Below are positions 55,226-63,697 of a stretch of DNA of 64,000 bases, piece after piece. The notes under the pieces are model-generated. The model was not told the DNA's origin. It searched no databases and worked only from the letters and a program-made list of their open reading frames with translations. Source of the DNA: Solibaculum mannosilyticum. GTDB taxonomy: Bacteria; Bacillota; Clostridia; Oscillospirales; Acutalibacteraceae. The DNA lies in the NCBI RefSeq assembly GCF_015140235.1, contig NZ_AP023321.1, positions 62,001-126,000 of the forward strand. Direction: 5' to 3'. Position 1 is the stretch's first letter. Every line of letters starts with the position of its first letter. The position numbers and the translations under genes are program-made.

Positions 55226-57679
55226 ATGATGTTCCAATTCAATGGATTTACCGAAAAAGCCAATGAGGCCATGAACCTGGCGGTGGAAGCCGCTCAGGAA
55301 CTGGGCCATACCTATGTCGGCAGCGAGCATATCCTGCTCGGACTGCTGAGGGAAGGCACCGGTGTAGCCGCATCGGTGCTGCAAGAGCATAATATCACCG
55401 CCGGCCAAGTGGAAGAGCGGTTGGAAACGGTCATCGGCCGGGGACAGCCCACCTCCCTGAGCCCCAATGATTTTACACCCCGCTGCAAGCGTATTTTGGA
55501 GATGGCAGTGGTGGGAGCCAGAAGCATGGGCCACAGTTATGTGGGCACCGAACATCTGCTGATCGCCATCATCCAGGAGGGGGAGAGTTACGCCGTCCGT
55601 TTCCTGAGCGAACTGGGTGCTGATCCAGGCGCCGTTTTGAAGAGCACGGCCAAGGCCATCGGCGCTGAGACGGCTGATACCGCTCCATCCCGTCCCGGAC
55701 AGCATTCCCAGGGGAAAAAGGATTCCAAGACCCCTACTCTGGATCAGTTTGGCCGGGACTTGACCCAAGTGGCCAAGGATGGACGTCTGGATCCCATCAT
55801 CGGCCGCCAGAAGGAGATCGAACGGGTCATTCAGATTCTGTCCCGCCGCACCAAGAATAACCCCGTACTCATCGGCGAACCGGGCGTCGGCAAGACGGCC
55901 ATCGCCGAAGGTCTGGCCCAGAAGATCGTGACCGGAGAAGTGCCGGAACTCCTGAAAGGCAAACGGGTGGTCACCTTGGATCTGACCGGTATGGTGGCCG
56001 GTACCAAGTACCGCGGCGACTTTGAGGAGCGCATCAAAAACGCCATTGACGAAGTGGTCAAGGCCGGGGATGTCATCCTCTTCATCGACGAGTTGCACAC
56101 CATCATCGGCGCCGGCGCTGCCGAAGGCGCTGTGGATGCCGCCAATATCCTCAAGCCCTCTCTGGCCAGGGGTGAGCTACAGGTCATCGGCGCCACTACT
56201 TTGGAGGAGTACCGCAAGCACATCGAAAAGGACGCCGCTTTGGAACGCCGGTTCCAGCCGGTCAACGTCCCCGAACCCTCCCAGGAGGAGGCGGTGCTCA
56301 TCCTGAAGGGGCTGCGGGATAAATACGAGGCACATCACAAGGTCAAGATCACCGATGAGGCCATCGAAGCGGCTGTCAATCTGTCGGTACGGTATATCTC
56401 CGACCGGTTCCTGCCCGACAAGGCCATCGACCTGATCGATGAAGCGGCCTCCCGCGTCCGTCTGCGCGCCTTCACCGCCCCGCCCGATCTCAAGAAGATG
56501 GAGGATGAACTCAAACGTCTGGGTGAAGAAAAGCAGTCGGCCGTCAACGCCCAGGACTTTGAACGCGCCGCCCGTCTGCGGGACGAGGAAAAGGTTTTAA
56601 GCGATCAGCTCGCGGAACAGAAGAACCAGTGGAATGAGCAGAACGCCCATACCAACGGCGAAGTAGGCGCCCAGGAGATCGCCGAGATCGTGTCCAGCTG
56701 GACCGGCGTACCGGTGGTCCAGCTGACCGAGGAGGAAGGACAGCGCCTCTTAAAGATGGAGGACATCCTTCATCAGCGCATCGTGGGCCAGGACGAAGCT
56801 GTTTCGTCGGTGGCCCGTGCCATCCGCCGCGGACGTGTGGGCCTCAAGGACCCCAAACGTCCCATCGGCTCCTTTATCTTCCTAGGCCCCACCGGCGTGG
56901 GCAAGACTGAACTGTGCAAAGCCTTGGCCGAAGCCATGTTCGGCGACGAGAACGCCATGATCCGCCTGGATATGTCGGAATATATGGAGAAACACACCGT
57001 CTCCCGTCTGGTGGGCTCGCCTCCCGGATACGTGGGCTACGACGAAGGAGGCCAGCTGACCGAGAAGATCCGCCGCAAGCCCTATTCGGTGGTGCTGTTC
57101 GATGAGATTGAAAAGGCCCATCCCGACGTCTTCAATATGCTTCTCCAGATCCTGGACGACGGTGTCCTGACCGACGCCCAGGGCCGCAAGGTGGATTTTA
57201 AAAATACCGTTATCATCATGACCTCCAATGTAGGCGCCCGGTCCATCACCGACAACAAGCCTCTCGGCTTTGGCTCGGCCGATGCCGATCTGAAGAAAGA
57301 GGATGCCCGCATCCAAAGCGACGTCATGGCCGAGCTGAAACGTGTGTTCCGTCCGGAATTCCTCAACCGTGTGGACGACATCATCGTCTTCCATCAGCTG
57401 ACCAAAGAGGACATCCAGAACATCACCCGCCGCATGCTGGATACTCTGGTCAAACGTGTGGCCGATATGGACATCCAGATGACCTATACCGACGCCGCAG
57501 TGGAAGCCATTGCCGATGCCGGATTTGATCCTGTGTACGGAGCCCGTCCGCTGCGCCGGGCCATCCAGTCCAAGATCGAGGACTCCCTGTCCGAGAAGAT
57601 GCTGGAGGGCAAGGTCAAGGCCGGACATCCGGTGGTATGCGATTACCGCGACGGCAAATTCCAATTTGAATATCAGTAA
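55226..57679 (+). CDS. clpC: AAA+ unfoldase ClpC
   Basis: 817 residues. Two N-terminal Clp repeats ([35 protein letters not shown] and [15 protein letters not shown]), AAA1 with Walker [15 protein letters not shown], a UVR-containing middle domain ([20 protein letters not shown]), AAA2 with [14 protein letters not shown], and a ClpP-binding loop region. Feeds arginine-phosphorylated and other clients to ClpP. ATG at 55226 after AAAGGAGTG. Last gene of the operon; no clear terminator follows, and the mobile element starts downstream. Confidence 0.97.
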   Translation: MMFQFNGFTEKANEAMNLAVEAAQELGHTYVGSEHILLGLLREGTGVAASVLQEHNITAGQVEERLETVIGRGQPTSLSPNDFTPRCKRILEMAVVGARSMGHSYVGTEHLLIAIIQEGESYAVRFLSELGADPGAVLKSTAKAIGAETADTAPSRPGQHSQGKKDSKTPTLDQFGRDLTQVAKDGRLDPIIGRQKEIERVIQILSRRTKNNPVLIGEPGVGKTAIAEGLAQKIVTGEVPELLKGKRVVTLDLTGMVAGTKYRGDFEERIKNAIDEVVKAGDVILFIDELHTIIGAGAAEGAVDAANILKPSLARGELQVIGATTLEEYRKHIEKDAALERRFQPVNVPEPSQEEAVLILKGLRDKYEAHHKVKITDEAIEAAVNLSVRYISDRFLPDKAIDLIDEAASRVRLRAFTAPPDLKKMEDELKRLGEEKQSAVNAQDFERAARLRDEEKVLSDQLAEQKNQWNEQNAHTNGEVGAQEIAEIVSSWTGVPVVQLTEEEGQRLLKMEDILHQRIVGQDEAVSSVARAIRRGRVGLKDPKRPIGSFIFLGPTGVGKTELCKALAEAMFGDENAMIRLDMSEYMEKHTVSRLVGSPPGYVGYDEGGQLTEKIRRKPYSVVLFDEIEKAHPDVFNMLLQILDDGVLTDAQGRKVDFKNTVIIMTSNVGARSITDNKPLGFGSADADLKKEDARIQSDVMAELKRVFRPEFLNRVDDIIVFHQLTKEDIQNITRRMLDTLVKRVADMDIQMTYTDAAVEAIADAGFDPVYGARPLRRAIQSKIEDSLSEKMLEGKVKAGHPVVCDYRDGKFQFEYQ

Positions 57680-57923
57680 ATTATGACCTCTCAACAGAGG
57701 TTACAGTGTTTTAATAAAATCCTCCAAAAGCCTTGAAAATAAAGGATTTATCGCAATGTGTCTGCCTTATCTCTTTATACGGTTACACACAAGTTTACTC
57801 TTTCCCTCATTGCTCATAAGGGCAAATACAAGGGCAAGAAAATCTCATAACAAGATATAACAAAGTGTGGCAATCGGAGAACTGTGATGTATGTGCGAAT
57901 ATATTATAACGGAGGATTTTTCA
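57680..57923. other. junction between clpC and the mobile element, no gene seen
   Basis: Base composition turns AT-rich within 100 bp of the clpC stop. The left end (attachment site) of the element is expected here, but its partner lies beyond the window, so no repeat can be matched. Confidence 0.4.
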
Positions 57924-58301
57924 ATGGACAAGTACATTTACGATGATAAAAATGGTCTGTGGTATGAACTGCAAGGAGATTATTATATCCCATGTCTTAT
58001 CTTACCAGCCGAAAAAGAACAGCCTATTGGTTTGTGGGGACAGCGGCACTTGCGGTATCTGAAAGAATACCGCCGAGCCACCTACATAACCTTGTTCACA
58101 AGCGGCAGACTGAACAATTACCTTGCTGACATCGACAGGCAGGCGCAGGAACGCATGGAAAGGCTCACAGAGCAGATGAAACGGGTGCAGGGTATTACGG
58201 AGCAGTTAAAGGCGGAAAACGCTTTGGAATGGACACAGAGAATGAATAACATACGGGCGTGTGCAAAGGAGATTGTGGAAAAAGAAATCATCTTTGCATA
58301 A
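57924..58301 (+). CDS. tnpV: TnpV-family transposon protein
   Basis: 125 residues resembling TnpV of Tn4451-type elements: WYELQGDYYIPCLILPAEKE, GLWGQRHLRYLKEYRRATYI, LADIDRQAQERMERL and the C-terminal EWTQRMNNIRACAKEIVEKE then IIFA. The role of TnpV is not established. ATG at 57924 after GGAGG. It marks the left part of the mobile element. Confidence 0.85.
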   Translation: MDKYIYDDKNGLWYELQGDYYIPCLILPAEKEQPIGLWGQRHLRYLKEYRRATYITLFTSGRLNNYLADIDRQAQERMERLTEQMKRVQGITEQLKAENALEWTQRMNNIRACAKEIVEKEIIFA

Positions 58302-58360
58302 GAAGACAGCGGTAGGATTTAGTTTTCCTACCGCTGTTTCACTTAAATCAAAAAAATATA

Positions 58361-58398
58361 TTGACATTTTTCTATGTGTTGCATATAATAACACATAG
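58361..58398 (+). promoter_or_regulatory. ars promoter with ArsR-type operator
   Basis: TTGACA, 17-bp spacer, TATAAT. A perfect inverted repeat CTATGTGTT/AACACATAG (58372-58380, 58390-58398) covers the -10, so ArsR binding would block RNA polymerase. Confidence 0.88.
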
Positions 58399-58428
58399 AC
58401 ATTTATCTATAGGAGGTGATTGAGAGAG

Positions 58429-58737
58429 ATGGATGAAAAAAGAATTGCGGCAATTTTCAAAGCGTTTTGTGATGAAAACCGCATTAGGATTATAAAACTG
58501 CTGCGTTCAGGTGAAAAATGTGCTTGCAAGTTGCTAGAAGAAATCAATGTCACGCAGCCTACGCTTTCCCACCATATGAAAATTCTTTGTGACGCTGAAA
58601 TAGTTGTCGGGCGCAAAGAGGGAAAATGGACACACTATTCTATTTCAGAAAAAGGTGTGGAACAGGCAAAAGAATGTTTGCGGCAGTTGACAACACTTGA
58701 TGTTGAAAGCGAAAATAAGTCGTGCTGTGAAAAGTGA
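58429..58737 (+). CDS. arsR: ArsR/SmtB-family arsenic-responsive repressor
   Basis: 102 residues. Winged helix with the metalloid-sensing Cys pair in GEKCACKLLEEINVTQPTLS (CxC type), recognition helix QPTLSHHMKIL and wing GRKEGKWTHYSIS; the tail ends CCEK, a further thiol pair. It should leave the operator when arsenite or antimonite binds. ATG at 58429 after AGGAGGTG; a TTG three codons earlier is possible. Heads arsR-permease-thioredoxin-arsC. Confidence 0.93.
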   Translation: MDEKRIAAIFKAFCDENRIRIIKLLRSGEKCACKLLEEINVTQPTLSHHMKILCDAEIVVGRKEGKWTHYSISEKGVEQAKECLRQLTTLDVESENKSCCEK

Positions 58738-58826
58738 GGAAGTTTATTTGAATGCTTTTCCGCACGACTTATATTCGGAATATTAAATCGACATATTTCA
58801 ATATGACTATATGAAAGGAGCTTTTT

Positions 58827-59840
58827 ATGGAGGCACTAAAAACAATTTGGGACTTTTTTCAAAATGAAGTCCTCGGTATGAACTGGCTGAATCGTCTCAT
58901 TGAAACAATTTTGAACGCTTGCGGTTTAGATACCACGGGCAAAATAGGAGCGAGTATTCAGTTTTTCATCTATGATACCATAAAAATTATGGTACTGCTT
59001 GGCGTTTTGATTTTGATTATCTCGTATATTCAAAGTTATTTCCCGCCCGAAAGAGCAAAAAAGATACTCGGCAGATTTCACGGCATATGGGCGAATATCA
59101 TCGCCGCTCTGCTCGGTACGGTAACACCGTTTTGCTCGTGTTCTTCCATTCCGTTGTTTATCGGGTTTACAAGCGCAGGTTTGCCGCTTGGCGTTACATT
59201 CTCCTTTTTGATTTCTTCGCCGATGGTTGACCTCGGAAGCCTTGTCTTACTGATGAGTATTTTCGGCTGGAAAGTTGCTGTTTTATATGTAATATTCGGT
59301 TTGGTAATCGCTGTGGCTGGCGGAACGCTAATTGAAAAGTTGCACCTCGATAATCAAGTGGAAGAATATATCCGAAACGGTCACTCGATTGATGTTCCGC
59401 AGGAGGAACTGCATTTCAAAGACCGTATGAAATTTGCGTGGGAACAGGTTGTTGAAACCGCTAAAAAGGTTGCTCCTTATGTTCTGATCGGCGTGGGCAT
59501 TGGTGCTTTCATTCACAACTGGATTCCTGAAGAATTTATTGTCAAAGCACTTGGCGAAAATAATCCGTTTGGCGTAATTCTTGCTACGATAGTCGGTATT
59601 CCGATGTATGCGGATATTTTCGGTACAATTCCGATTGCAGAAGCCCTGCTTGCAAAAGGTGCTTTGCTCGGCGTTGTCCTTTCCTTTATGATGGGCGTTA
59701 CTACGCTTTCGCTCCCTTCAATGATTATGCTTCGCAAGGCGGTCAAACCGAAACTGCTTGGTATTTTCATTGGAATATGTGCTGCTGGTATTATTATTGT
59801 AGGCTATCTTTTCAACGCAATACAATATTTAATTGTTTAA
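58827..59840 (+). CDS. ArsP-type permease (DUF318 family)
   Basis: 337 residues with about eight to ten helices. The family motif TVTPFCSCSSIPLFIGFTSA (with the C-S-C) and its weaker counterpart GIPMYADIFGTIPIAEALL in the second half. ArsP exports trivalent organoarsenicals; related members may carry arsenite. ATG after GAAAGGAG, 89 bp after arsR. Base composition is AT-rich like the rest of the cassette. Confidence 0.85.
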   Translation: MEALKTIWDFFQNEVLGMNWLNRLIETILNACGLDTTGKIGASIQFFIYDTIKIMVLLGVLILIISYIQSYFPPERAKKILGRFHGIWANIIAALLGTVTPFCSCSSIPLFIGFTSAGLPLGVTFSFLISSPMVDLGSLVLLMSIFGWKVAVLYVIFGLVIAVAGGTLIEKLHLDNQVEEYIRNGHSIDVPQEELHFKDRMKFAWEQVVETAKKVAPYVLIGVGIGAFIHNWIPEEFIVKALGENNPFGVILATIVGIPMYADIFGTIPIAEALLAKGALLGVVLSFMMGVTTLSLPSMIMLRKAVKPKLLGIFIGICAAGIIIVGYLFNAIQYLIV

Positions 59841-59858
59841 TTTTAGGAGGTTATTATT

Positions 59859-60239
59859 ATGGCATTATTTAACTTTGGAAAGAAAAAGGAAGAAGAAAAG
59901 AAAACACCTGCTTGCGCTTGTAGCTGCGGTTGTGCTGCCAGCGAAGCAGAAAGCATTACAAACGATTGCTGTCCTGATTTGAAAGAGGGAGAAATCTGCT
60001 GTATCAAAGTGTTAGGGGCAGGTTGTAAATCCTGTCACGAACAATTTGAATACACAAAGCAGGCAGTAAAGGATATGGGACTTTCCGTAGAGGTCGAATA
60101 CATTACCGATATGCAGAAAGTAATGGAATACGGTGTTATGAGTATGCCTGCCCTTGTTGTCAACGAAAAGGTTGTTGCTATGGGTAAGGTTTTGAAAGCT
60201 GCTGATGTGGTTGCTCTGCTGCACAAGCTGGGGTTTTAA
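59859..60239 (+). CDS. thioredoxin-like redox protein of the ars cassette
   Basis: 126 residues. A Lys/Glu-rich head and a Cys-rich segment (ACACSCGCAASEAES, DCCPD) precede a thioredoxin-like small domain with LGAGCKSCHEQFEYTKQAV, the CxxC centre, and MSMPALVVNEKVVAMGK. Such 'redox-active disulfide protein 2' domains often sit beside DUF318 permeases. A role as arsenic carrier or electron donor to ArsC is inference. Confidence 0.82.
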   Translation: MALFNFGKKKEEEKKTPACACSCGCAASEAESITNDCCPDLKEGEICCIKVLGAGCKSCHEQFEYTKQAVKDMGLSVEVEYITDMQKVMEYGVMSMPALVVNEKVVAMGKVLKAADVVALLHKLGF

Positions 60240-60241
60240 CG

Positions 60242-60634
60242 ATGGATAAGAAAAAGGTAGCCTTTATTTGTGTGCATAACTCCTGCCGCAGTCAGATTGC
60301 AGAAGCACTTGGAAAACATTTGGCGGGAGATAAGTTTGATTTCTATTCTGCCGGAACAGAAACAAAATCACAAATCAATCAGGACGCTGTGCGGCTTATG
60401 AAACAGCTTTATGGGATAGATATGGAGCAAAGCCAGTATAGCAAGACGATTGATAAAATCCCTACGCCCGATATTGCGATTTCAATGGGGTGTGATGTCG
60501 GTTGTCCCTATATCGGTAGAGCGTTTGATGATAATTGGGGACTTCCCGATCCGACGGGCAAAAGTGATGAATGTTTTATACAGGTCATTGAGAGAATATC
60601 TCAAAAAATAAAAGACTTGAAATTAGAAAAGTAA
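60242..60634 (+). CDS. arsC: arsenate reductase, thioredoxin-coupled type
   Basis: 130 residues, low-molecular-weight phosphatase fold. P-loop CVHNSCRSQIAEA with the nucleophilic Cys, the shuttle Cys pair in SMGCDVGCPY, and DDNWGLPDPTGKSDE. Reduces arsenate to arsenite, which the permease or host pumps remove. It follows the thioredoxin-like gene by 2 bp. Confidence 0.95.
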   Translation: MDKKKVAFICVHNSCRSQIAEALGKHLAGDKFDFYSAGTETKSQINQDAVRLMKQLYGIDMEQSQYSKTIDKIPTPDIAISMGCDVGCPYIGRAFDDNWGLPDPTGKSDECFIQVIERISQKIKDLKLEK

Positions 60635-60635
60635 C

Positions 60636-60803
60636 ATGAAAGCCACAGAATGGATATATTGCCCTATCTGCGGCAATAAAACTCGCACAATGATACGGGA
60701 AGATACAGAATTAAGAAACTTCCCTCTCTACTGTCCGAAGTGCAAAAAGGAAACAAGCATCAATGCTCAGGATATGAAAGTCACGCTTGCAGAACACAAA
60801 TAA
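60636..60803 (+). CDS. cysteine-rich KTR-type small protein
   Basis: 55 residues: EWIYCPICGNKTRTMIRED, then YCPKCKKETSINAQ, giving two CxxC pairs for a zinc ribbon and the NKTR motif of the 'cysteine-rich KTR' family found on mobile elements. ATG is 2 bp after the arsC stop, so it is translated in the ars operon. Function unknown. Confidence 0.8.
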   Translation: MKATEWIYCPICGNKTRTMIREDTELRNFPLYCPKCKKETSINAQDMKVTLAEHK

Positions 60804-60856
60804 GATTTTTATGTATGCCGCCGCATGGGTGATACCATAGCGGCGGTTTTTCGTGC

Positions 60857-62293
60857 CTATCGGCTGTCTCTGTCAAAGGATTTCTTTCTCTGTCTCGGCT
60901 GGTTTCTCTGCTTACCCTCCGCCTGAAGCTGACGCAGGCGTTTCAGCACGCTCTCTCGTTCAGGCGGCTTTGCCTGCTCTTTTTTGGCGGGTTTCTGTTT
61001 TTCCCTGACCTGTTGCTCCCATGCGGCAAGGTCACGATTGAACTGCTCCACAACAGCCTCCGCCTTACGGTAGGTTGCCATGTACGCCTGCACATCGGGA
61101 TAACCGTCCTCTTTCAGAACATCGGGCAGTTTATCCAGCTTTTCAGCGATTTCCTTTTCTGTCCGCTGTATCTGCTCTGTGAGCGCCTTGCGCTCCTTAC
61201 CCTTGAAAATCCCTTTTGTATCGGCAAGCTGTTGTTTCAGCTTCGGAAGTACCGTATCCTGCAAATGCCGGATTTCTTTCGCCTTATCCTGCGCCTTTAT
61301 CATCAGCTTTTGCATGGTACGGAACTCTGCCATATCTATTTCAAGGACAGGCTTCGGCGGCATATCGTGTTCACGGATTAAGTTTTGCAGGAAGTCCTTA
61401 GCCTTGTTTACGATACTGCGGAACAGACCCGGCAGCCAGCCCTTGCTTTTGATAGACTGGCTCGCCTTTTCGTGTATCTCTGTCTGCTTGACTTCTAAAA
61501 TCTTTGCTTCGGAGATACCTGATAATAACGCCATATCCGCTGTCCTGTTCCATTCCTGCCTTGCGGCATTATCGGCTTTGATTTCGTCCTCTTTGGGATT
61601 ATTTTTGCCGATTTTCTTGGCCGGAAGATAGACGCTGTTTTTATCAAATACCTTTAAGTGCTGCTCAGGATCGGAGATATGGCAGTTAATAAGTTCTGTA
61701 TACACTTCCTTTATCTCTCGGAGAAAAGGCTCTCCCTTAAAGCGTGTATCTTTGGTAGTAAACAGATGGCTTTCGTATACCTCGCCTTTTTTGATGACGG
61801 TACAGCCTTTCCGTATCTGCCCGTCCTCCCCCGTGATTTCCTTTTTGGTGCGGACACGCTTTCCAGTCTCGTCAAAGAACACGCTGCGGGAAGCAACCTT
61901 TACATCAGGTTCGGGGAGCAACCTCCTCTCGCTGAAAATCAGATGGATATGATAATTTGTCTTGCGCTTGTTGTGGTGGAGGGCGGACACGCACTCCACA
62001 CCGTACCGCCTGCGGAACTCCTCTGTAAAGTCCGTGAGTACCTGCTGCGGCTCGTATTGCGTATAGATTTCGGGCAAGGCGATAATCAGTTCCCTTGCTT
62101 CGATACATTTGCCCTCTGTGCCGCTGCGCTGAAACTCCTGCTGGCTTTCCCTTGCAAGGTTGCTCCAAAAGGTGCTGTCGGCGGTGCGGTAGGTGGCATA
62201 GAGATTTTCCTGCCTTGCATGGCTTGTAATATACGATATTCGCCCTTTGACATTGGGCAGTTTTGACATCTGGATAAAACTGTGTCTCGGCAT
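60857..62293 (-). CDS. MobA/MobL-family relaxase
   Basis: 478 residues. N-terminal relaxase domain with the HUH motif in SALHHNKRKTNYHIHLIFSE, and SYITSHARQENLYATYRT upstream. The second half is a long charged coiled coil (about residues 300-470, many Lys/Glu/Gln). It would nick the element at oriT and lead the strand into a recipient using a helper conjugation system. The hairpin-rich region directly upstream is the likely oriT. Confidence 0.9.
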   Translation of the reverse strand: MPRHSFIQMSKLPNVKGRISYITSHARQENLYATYRTADSTFWSNLARESQQEFQRSGTEGKCIEARELIIALPEIYTQYEPQQVLTDFTEEFRRRYGVECVSALHHNKRKTNYHIHLIFSERRLLPEPDVKVASRSVFFDETGKRVRTKKEITGEDGQIRKGCTVIKKGEVYESHLFTTKDTRFKGEPFLREIKEVYTELINCHISDPEQHLKVFDKNSVYLPAKKIGKNNPKEDEIKADNAARQEWNRTADMALLSGISEAKILEVKQTEIHEKASQSIKSKGWLPGLFRSIVNKAKDFLQNLIREHDMPPKPVLEIDMAEFRTMQKLMIKAQDKAKEIRHLQDTVLPKLKQQLADTKGIFKGKERKALTEQIQRTEKEIAEKLDKLPDVLKEDGYPDVQAYMATYRKAEAVVEQFNRDLAAWEQQVREKQKPAKKEQAKPPERESVLKRLRQLQAEGKQRNQPRQRKKSFDRDSR

Positions 62294-62333
62294 ACATCAT
62301 CTCCGTTTTCTGTTGTCAAGGTGCGTCCTTTTT

Positions 62334-62480
62334 TTGCAACCGTTTACGGTTGTGGCTGTCGCTGCGGCAGCGGTGACAGCCCCGTATCATACGCCGCAGG
62401 CGGTTGATACGGAAGCCCCCTGCAAGGGCGAAATACCCGGAGTACAAATCGAAGATTTGTGCGAGGGGTGTATTTCGCTC
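62334..62480. other. candidate oriT: cluster of inverted repeats upstream of the relaxase
   Basis: Four stems in 150 bp: GCAACCG/CGGTTGT, GGCTGTC (62354-62360)/GACAGCC (62375-62381), CCGTATCA (62382-62389)/TGATACGG (62405-62412), and CGAAATAC (62429-62436)/GTATTTCG (62470-62477) enclosing ACAAATC/GATTTGT. Noncoding and adjacent to the mob start, as oriT sites are. Confidence 0.6.
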
Positions 62481-62527
62481 TCAAACGCCGAGGGCTTAGG
62501 GTTACTTTCCGAAAAGAGAATGGATGG

Positions 62528-62743
62528 TCATTCCACTCTGCGGACATCATCGGGCTTCAGAAGATTTCTTCCCTGATTGACCGTCAGAAACCGTTCCAGC
62601 GTGTCCCTGCGGATAATGGTCTTGCGCCCCACTTTGAGGACGGGCAGCTTTCCCCATTCCACCAGCTTCCGCATGGTGTTCCTGCCGATACCCGTACATT
62701 CTGCGGCTTCCTCTATGGTAAGTCCCATTTTGACTGCGCTCAT
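62528..62743 (-). CDS. excisionase-type helix-turn-helix protein
   Basis: 71 residues, MerR-like winged helix of the Tn916 Xis class: GLTIEEAAECTGIGRNTMRK, VEWGKLPVLKVGRKTIIRRD. It would direct excision by the integrase at the right. ATG after AAAGGAGG; its own promoter lies at 62792-62820. Confidence 0.85.
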   Translation of the reverse strand: MSAVKMGLTIEEAAECTGIGRNTMRKLVEWGKLPVLKVGRKTIIRRDTLERFLTVNQGRNLLKPDDVRRVE

Positions 62744-62765
62744 TCTATCAACCTCCTTTTAGAAT

Positions 62766-62884
62766 ACTCATTTTGCAACTACTGTTTTATCATTATACTT
62801 ATTCTGCCATCTCTTGTCAACCTATTTTGCAACCATTCATAGTTTATTTACAACTTTCATTGAGATAAAGGTTGCAAAATAAGT
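62766..62884. promoter_or_regulatory. three TTGCAAAATRRGT boxes in the xis/xre intergenic region
   Basis: GTTGCAAAATGAGT (62766-62779, minus), GGTTGCAAAATAGG (62821-62834, minus) and GTTGCAAAATAAGT (62871-62884, plus). They flank the xis promoter and cover the xre -35, so they look like shared operators, perhaps for the XRE regulator. Confidence 0.65.
62792..62820 (-). promoter_or_regulatory. promoter of the excisionase gene
   Basis: Minus strand TTGACA, 17-bp spacer, TATAAT. Confidence 0.85.
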
Positions 62885-62900
62885 ATCGGCGTGTTATACT
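62872..62900 (+). promoter_or_regulatory. promoter of the XRE regulator gene
   Basis: TTGCAA, 17-bp spacer, TATACT; the -35 is part of the third operator-like box. Confidence 0.75.
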
Positions 62901-62924
62901 GATACCAGTCAGGAGGTGAACACC

Positions 62925-63590
62925 TTGAAAAAAGAAACCACATTCACCGCAAAACAGGTCGGTAGGAGGATTAAGGAACGCCGCACAGAGTTAAACATTA
63001 CCATGCCGGAACTTGGCAGGCGTGTAGGCGTGAACAAATCCACCATTCAGCGGTATGAAGCGGACGGAGTTGATCCGAAGCGCACAATGGTTATCAACGG
63101 TCTTGCGGAAGCGTTGCTCACAACTCCCGAATGGCTGACAGGTCTTTCCGATGATAAGGAATATGACACCTATACTCTTTGCCAGCGGGATATTGAGGAA
63201 CACATCAGGAAATATCTGGACACAGTTTCCTATACAGTAAAGGGCGAGCCGCACCAGCAGCTTCTCACGACATTTCTCGGCAAGATGGTTGACCTGTATA
63301 CGGTTATGACCTGCTACTTTGCTGATGCTATGGAGGAAGTTGACCGTGTGGCGGAGGACAAAGGGCTGAAAGAGTCTCTTGGACGGTACGCCATAGAGTC
63401 CGGGGCAATCATGGAACAGGTATACCGCAAGAAGATGGAAGTACCGATTGAGGATATGAAACGGTTTTTAGACGGGATTTTACATATCCACGATGAGGGG
63501 CGCACAAGAATGTCGATGGGCGCACTTTTCGGGATAGTGGAGGAAGCCGAAGAAAGGCTTTCCGAAAAAGAAAATTCCGTGGCACCTTGA
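62925..63590 (+). CDS. XRE-family regulator of the mobile element
   Basis: 221 residues. N-terminal helix-turn-helix (VGRRIKERRTELNITMPELG, RRVGVNKSTIQRYEADGV) and a longer helical C-terminal part without known domain. TTG start at 62925, eight bases from AGGAGG; a GTG three codons earlier overlaps the site. Divergent from xis and just before int, the usual place for the element's repressor. The three TTGCAAAATRRGT boxes upstream are its likely targets. Confidence 0.85.
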   Translation: MKKETTFTAKQVGRRIKERRTELNITMPELGRRVGVNKSTIQRYEADGVDPKRTMVINGLAEALLTTPEWLTGLSDDKEYDTYTLCQRDIEEHIRKYLDTVSYTVKGEPHQQLLTTFLGKMVDLYTVMTCYFADAMEEVDRVAEDKGLKESLGRYAIESGAIMEQVYRKKMEVPIEDMKRFLDGILHIHDEGRTRMSMGALFGIVEEAEERLSEKENSVAP

Positions 63591-63600
63591 CAAGTAAAGA

Positions 63601-63622
63601 CGCCAGTTGACTTTCACTGGCG
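63601..63622 (+). other. small hairpin between regulator and integrase
   Basis: CGCCAGT/ACTGGCG stem with 8-base loop and no T-run; meaning unknown. Confidence 0.35.
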
Positions 63623-63697
63623 GAAGTGACACAATTACTTTACGCACACCATATGTCACAGTCCCGATTGCCACGGATAGAAAGGAGTTTTTTATCT

